Of a DNA stretch of 64,000 nucleotides, positions 61,828 through 64,000 are shown one piece after another. Origin of the DNA: Pelagibacterales bacterium SAG-MED01 (GTDB lineage Bacteria; Pseudomonadota; Alphaproteobacteria; Pelagibacterales; Pelagibacteraceae). The number at the start of each line of letters is the position of its first letter. The stretch's first letter is position 1. The notes beneath the pieces were generated by a model that made no database searches, was not told where the DNA came from, and saw only the letters and a program-made list of their open reading frames with translations. The stretch is from contig JACWCY010000002.1 of the NCBI GenBank assembly GCA_014654455.1, forward strand, positions 107,452 to 171,451. Reading direction: 5' to 3'. The translations under genes and the position numbers were made by a program.

Positions 61828-63387
61828 TTACTCTATCACTCTAGGTGCAATAAAAATTAATAACTCCACTAATTCATCGCTATTATTTTTACTTTTAAAT
61901 AAATTACCAATAACAGGTACTTTGCTTACCCCGGGAGTTTTGCTATTCGTATTATTTGTGGTGTTCTTTTTAATGCCCCCAATTACAACTATATCACCAT
62001 CACTAACTAAAAGTTTTGTGACAATTGAATTAGTTTTAATTCCTGGTTCGTCAGATCCAGCAACTGTTACCGGAGAATCGTTATTGACTTGAATATCTAA
62101 TAATACATTCCCATCTCCTATTATGCTTGGAGTAACTGTTAATGATAGTGCCGCTTCTTTGAACTCAGTAGTTGTTGTTCCATCTGCTGTTGTTTGATAT
62201 GCAATTTGTGTTCCTTGGGTAATTGTTGCTTCTTGGTTATTTAATGTAAACACACTTGGTTGAGAAAGTGTTTTACTTAATCCTAAAGACTCTAATGCCT
62301 CAATTTCAACTTTAAGCGCACGTGCTCCAATTTGTCGAAGTATTCCAATTCCACTTGTTCCAGAAATTCCTTGATTTGAAATAGTTCCTGCCGCAGACCC
62401 TAAAGCTATATCTCCAGCAGTTGCTGCCGCATTTCCTCCAGATGTCATTCCTGAAATAGTAGTTGTTCCCTTTCCCTCACCAATTCTATCACTTACAGAC
62501 ATCGCTCCAACTCTAGCACCTAATGCTTTTGCAAAAGTAGAAGTTGCATCAATTATAAATGCTTCAATTAAAACTTGTTTAGTTTTTACATCAATTTCTC
62601 TTATAACTGCATCGATAGTATCAAGGTCAGGTTCGTGGCCTCTAACAATTATTGATCTAGTAGTATCCTCTACTGTAATTGAAAGATTAGACATAGTGCT
62701 AGCTCCCTCGGCACCTTGTGTTGCAAATAAAGCTTCTAGTGTAGTCTTGGCTTGAGAAGGGCTAATATAATATAATCTAAATATTTCAGCTAAGATCGGC
62801 TCAACAGACTCTTCTAGTTGAATTTTTTTCTTTAACACTTCCGCTCTCGCAGATTTTGCAGTTTCTTGTGCAGTTAATTTTTCAGGAGTATGAACTCTTA
62901 TAATTCCATTGTTAGTATCAACATCAGCTACTAATGTTTTCATATCTAACAAAGTTTGAAATGCAACATCCCAACCCACATTTTCAATTTTAGCGTTTAC
63001 TGTGCCACTTACTTCATCTCCTATTAAAATATTTATATCTGCTATATCTGCCATCAATGACATCACATATTTAAAATCTAACCCTTGAAAATTGATATCA
63101 ATCATTTGTTTAAGGTTGGTGTATTCATCTGAAATATAGACATAATTTTTAACATTTTCAGTTGTTATTGTTTTACGCTTATCTTCTCTTGGTATATTTG
63201 TGTCATAAGGCTTAGGACCATCGATAATTTTTTTGTCCATGTCTGCTCTACCTTCAACAATTATCTGGGCTGTATCAATTAAGGGTTTATCGCCGTGAAC
63301 AGATTTTGGTTTTTTACCTGAAGTTGCGCAGGACTGTAATAAAACAATAAATGAGAGTGTTATAAAAATTTTAAAATATCTATTCAC
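61828..63387 (-). CDS. pilQ: Type IV pilus/MSHA-type secretin, lipoprotein
   Basis: Outer-membrane ring through which the pilus exits. The 519 residues start with a lipoprotein signal (LSFIVLLQSC, lipid-modified Cys near residue 19). An STN-like domain follows (IDINFQGLDFKYVMSLMADI), then a secretin N1-type domain (VEDTTRSIIVRGHEPDLDTI). The C-terminal secretin domain contains VLIEAFIIDA and the signature VPVIGNLFKSKNNSDELVEL. Size and lack of an AMIN domain are more like MshL than the larger PilQ. It sits between the PilP-like gene and pilB. Confidence 0.9.
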   Translation of the reverse strand: MNRYFKIFITLSFIVLLQSCATSGKKPKSVHGDKPLIDTAQIIVEGRADMDKKIIDGPKPYDTNIPREDKRKTITTENVKNYVYISDEYTNLKQMIDINFQGLDFKYVMSLMADIADINILIGDEVSGTVNAKIENVGWDVAFQTLLDMKTLVADVDTNNGIIRVHTPEKLTAQETAKSARAEVLKKKIQLEESVEPILAEIFRLYYISPSQAKTTLEALFATQGAEGASTMSNLSITVEDTTRSIIVRGHEPDLDTIDAVIREIDVKTKQVLIEAFIIDATSTFAKALGARVGAMSVSDRIGEGKGTTTISGMTSGGNAAATAGDIALGSAAGTISNQGISGTSGIGILRQIGARALKVEIEALESLGLSKTLSQPSVFTLNNQEATITQGTQIAYQTTADGTTTTEFKEAALSLTVTPSIIGDGNVLLDIQVNNDSPVTVAGSDEPGIKTNSIVTKLLVSDGDIVVIGGIKKNTTNNTNSKTPGVSKVPVIGNLFKSKNNSDELVELLIFIAPRVIE

Positions 63388-63390
63388 TTA

Positions 63391-63813
63391 TTACCCTTCG
63401 CTCGGTTTAATTACATTGTTCATATAAACTTCAAAAAGATTGTTTTCTCCATCTTCAACAATTACTATTTCTGAATAAATATCTCTGATTGTTGTGGTAT
63501 CTGTGATGGCTTGATTTTCCTCATATTTAAATGCTCCCCCATCAGCAGCTGAAAAAACTGCTATCTTATTGTTTTCACCAATAATTATGCCGACCAATCT
63601 CATATTATTTAAAAGCCCATTATTTGAGCTTAACTGAGTGTCTGTTTCACTTACTTGATTTGAGGAACCAGCTCCTCCTGAAAAAGGATCAATTGCCGGC
63701 AACTCCTCATCATCTATAGAAGAATGATCATCTGCTTTTAAATTTAGCATTTGAAACTGACAAAGCATAATTGTCATTAAAAAGATTAATATTTTTTTAT
63801 TATTTATATTCAT
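63391..63813 (-). CDS. PilP-like periplasmic pilus protein
   Basis: A 140-residue protein with an N-terminal hydrophobic signal (MNINNKKILIFLMTIMLCQF) and a low-complexity acidic linker (DDEELPAIDPFSGG, near residues 38-51). A C-terminal beta-rich segment follows (MRLVGIIIGENNKIAVFSA, then YEVEx-like elements ending FEVYMNN) that resembles the PilP/GspC HR fold. It lies between the PilO-like gene (14 bp overlap) and the secretin, the canonical pilO-pilP-pilQ order. The assignment rests on order and general fold rather than strong residue conservation. Confidence 0.72.
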   Translation of the reverse strand: MNINNKKILIFLMTIMLCQFQMLNLKADDHSSIDDEELPAIDPFSGGAGSSNQVSETDTQLSSNNGLLNNMRLVGIIIGENNKIAVFSAADGGAFKYEENQAITDTTTIRDIYSEIVIVEDGENNLFEVYMNNVIKPSEG

Positions 63814-64000
63814 CTGGTAACCCTACAATTGAAATAGTGCCTTTTGATAAAATTTGTCCTTGAATTTCAGCTATCGTTGTAATTTCCTCCTTATCAAAAT
63901 TAATAACTTTTTGAGATTTTGATAATGCTCTTCTAAATTTAAGATAGCTTAAAAAATTTCCTTGAATTTCATACCCAACAGGAATTTTATAATACATTAC
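63800..64000 (-). CDS. PilO-like pilus assembly protein, C-terminal part (5' end outside window)
   Basis: The last 67 codons before the stop at 63800. IPVGYEIQGNFLSYLKFRRA followed by LSKSQKVINFDKEEIT matches the C-terminal ferredoxin-like fold of PilO, where a 'polyG-x-Y/N-x-x-(F)L' turn precedes 'I-x-x-(L/V)-x-x-I-x-(F/I)'. An ATG at 63997 exists, but the frame stays open to the window edge and the domain would be cut there, so the real start is upstream. It overlaps the PilP-like gene by 14 bp. Confidence 0.72.
   Translation of the reverse strand, partial: VMYYKIPVGYEIQGNFLSYLKFRRALSKSQKVINFDKEEITTIAEIQGQILSKGTISIVGLPDEYK

Overview
The window is AT-rich, very tightly packed bacterial DNA. 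Start codons overlap upstream stops, there is no insertion sequence, tRNA or rRNA, and no gap reaches 300 bp. Gene content and order (class I lysyl-tRNA synthetase, SAM-II riboswitch before metX-metW, obgE-proB-proA-nadD-rsfS, a sdh/mdh/suc supercluster, dmdA) fit a streamlined marine alphaproteobacterium of the SAR11 (Pelagibacterales) type. That assignment is an inference from gene content, not from a marker phylogeny.

Layout. 1-4591: the 5' part of lysK on the minus strand, then a plus-strand group of trkH, an AmpG-like MFS permease and a small NlpC/P60 protein. 4588-6566: tyrA and hisC on the minus strand, divergent from metX-metW-gloB. A good promoter (6640-6668) and a SAM-II riboswitch (about 6674-6726) precede metX. 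9209-15791: rplU-rpmA-obgE-proB-proA-nadD-rsfS-ctpA-rppH, a run of overlapping plus-strand genes behind a recognisable promoter. 15784-38240: a long minus-strand block of energy metabolism. In transcription order it runs dmdA, asd, sdhC, sdhD, sdhA, sdhB, mmsA, mdh, sucC, sucD, sucA, sucB, lpdA, priA, atpH, atpA, atpG, atpD, atpC. An alpha/beta hydrolase overlaps the start of dmdA.

39036-64000 is an accessory surface region. It begins with a type IV prepilin and an unusual regulator carrying two copies of a winged helix-turn-helix. Next come six related secreted proteins and one barrel fragment, convergent at about 46985. Five of the six start with a signal peptide and five repeats of an 'F-x-x-D-G-T-K-(M/L)-(F/Y)' type that look like a small beta-propeller. 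The sixth has an Ig-like and a C-type-lectin-like passenger. All six carry the same helical segment ('RMEWLRRN' and variants) followed by an autotransporter-like beta-barrel. The largest also has four near-identical SbsA/Big_5-like Ig repeats between propeller and barrel. Beyond them lie a short pilin, a secreted trypsin-like protease, another pilin, and a type IV pilus machinery operon (pilC, pilB, secretin, PilP-like, PilO-like, the last cut by the window edge).

The surface region shows signs of duplication and recombination. There is a 39-codon duplicate of the protease tail in front of one propeller gene, a fragment of a pilin N-terminus at 58228-58329, and a barrel lacking its passenger fused to the end of a barrel that seems to lack its last strands. 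The propeller-autotransporter family linked to pili is the best candidate for an undescribed system here. A role in surface attachment or recognition is inferred from architecture only.
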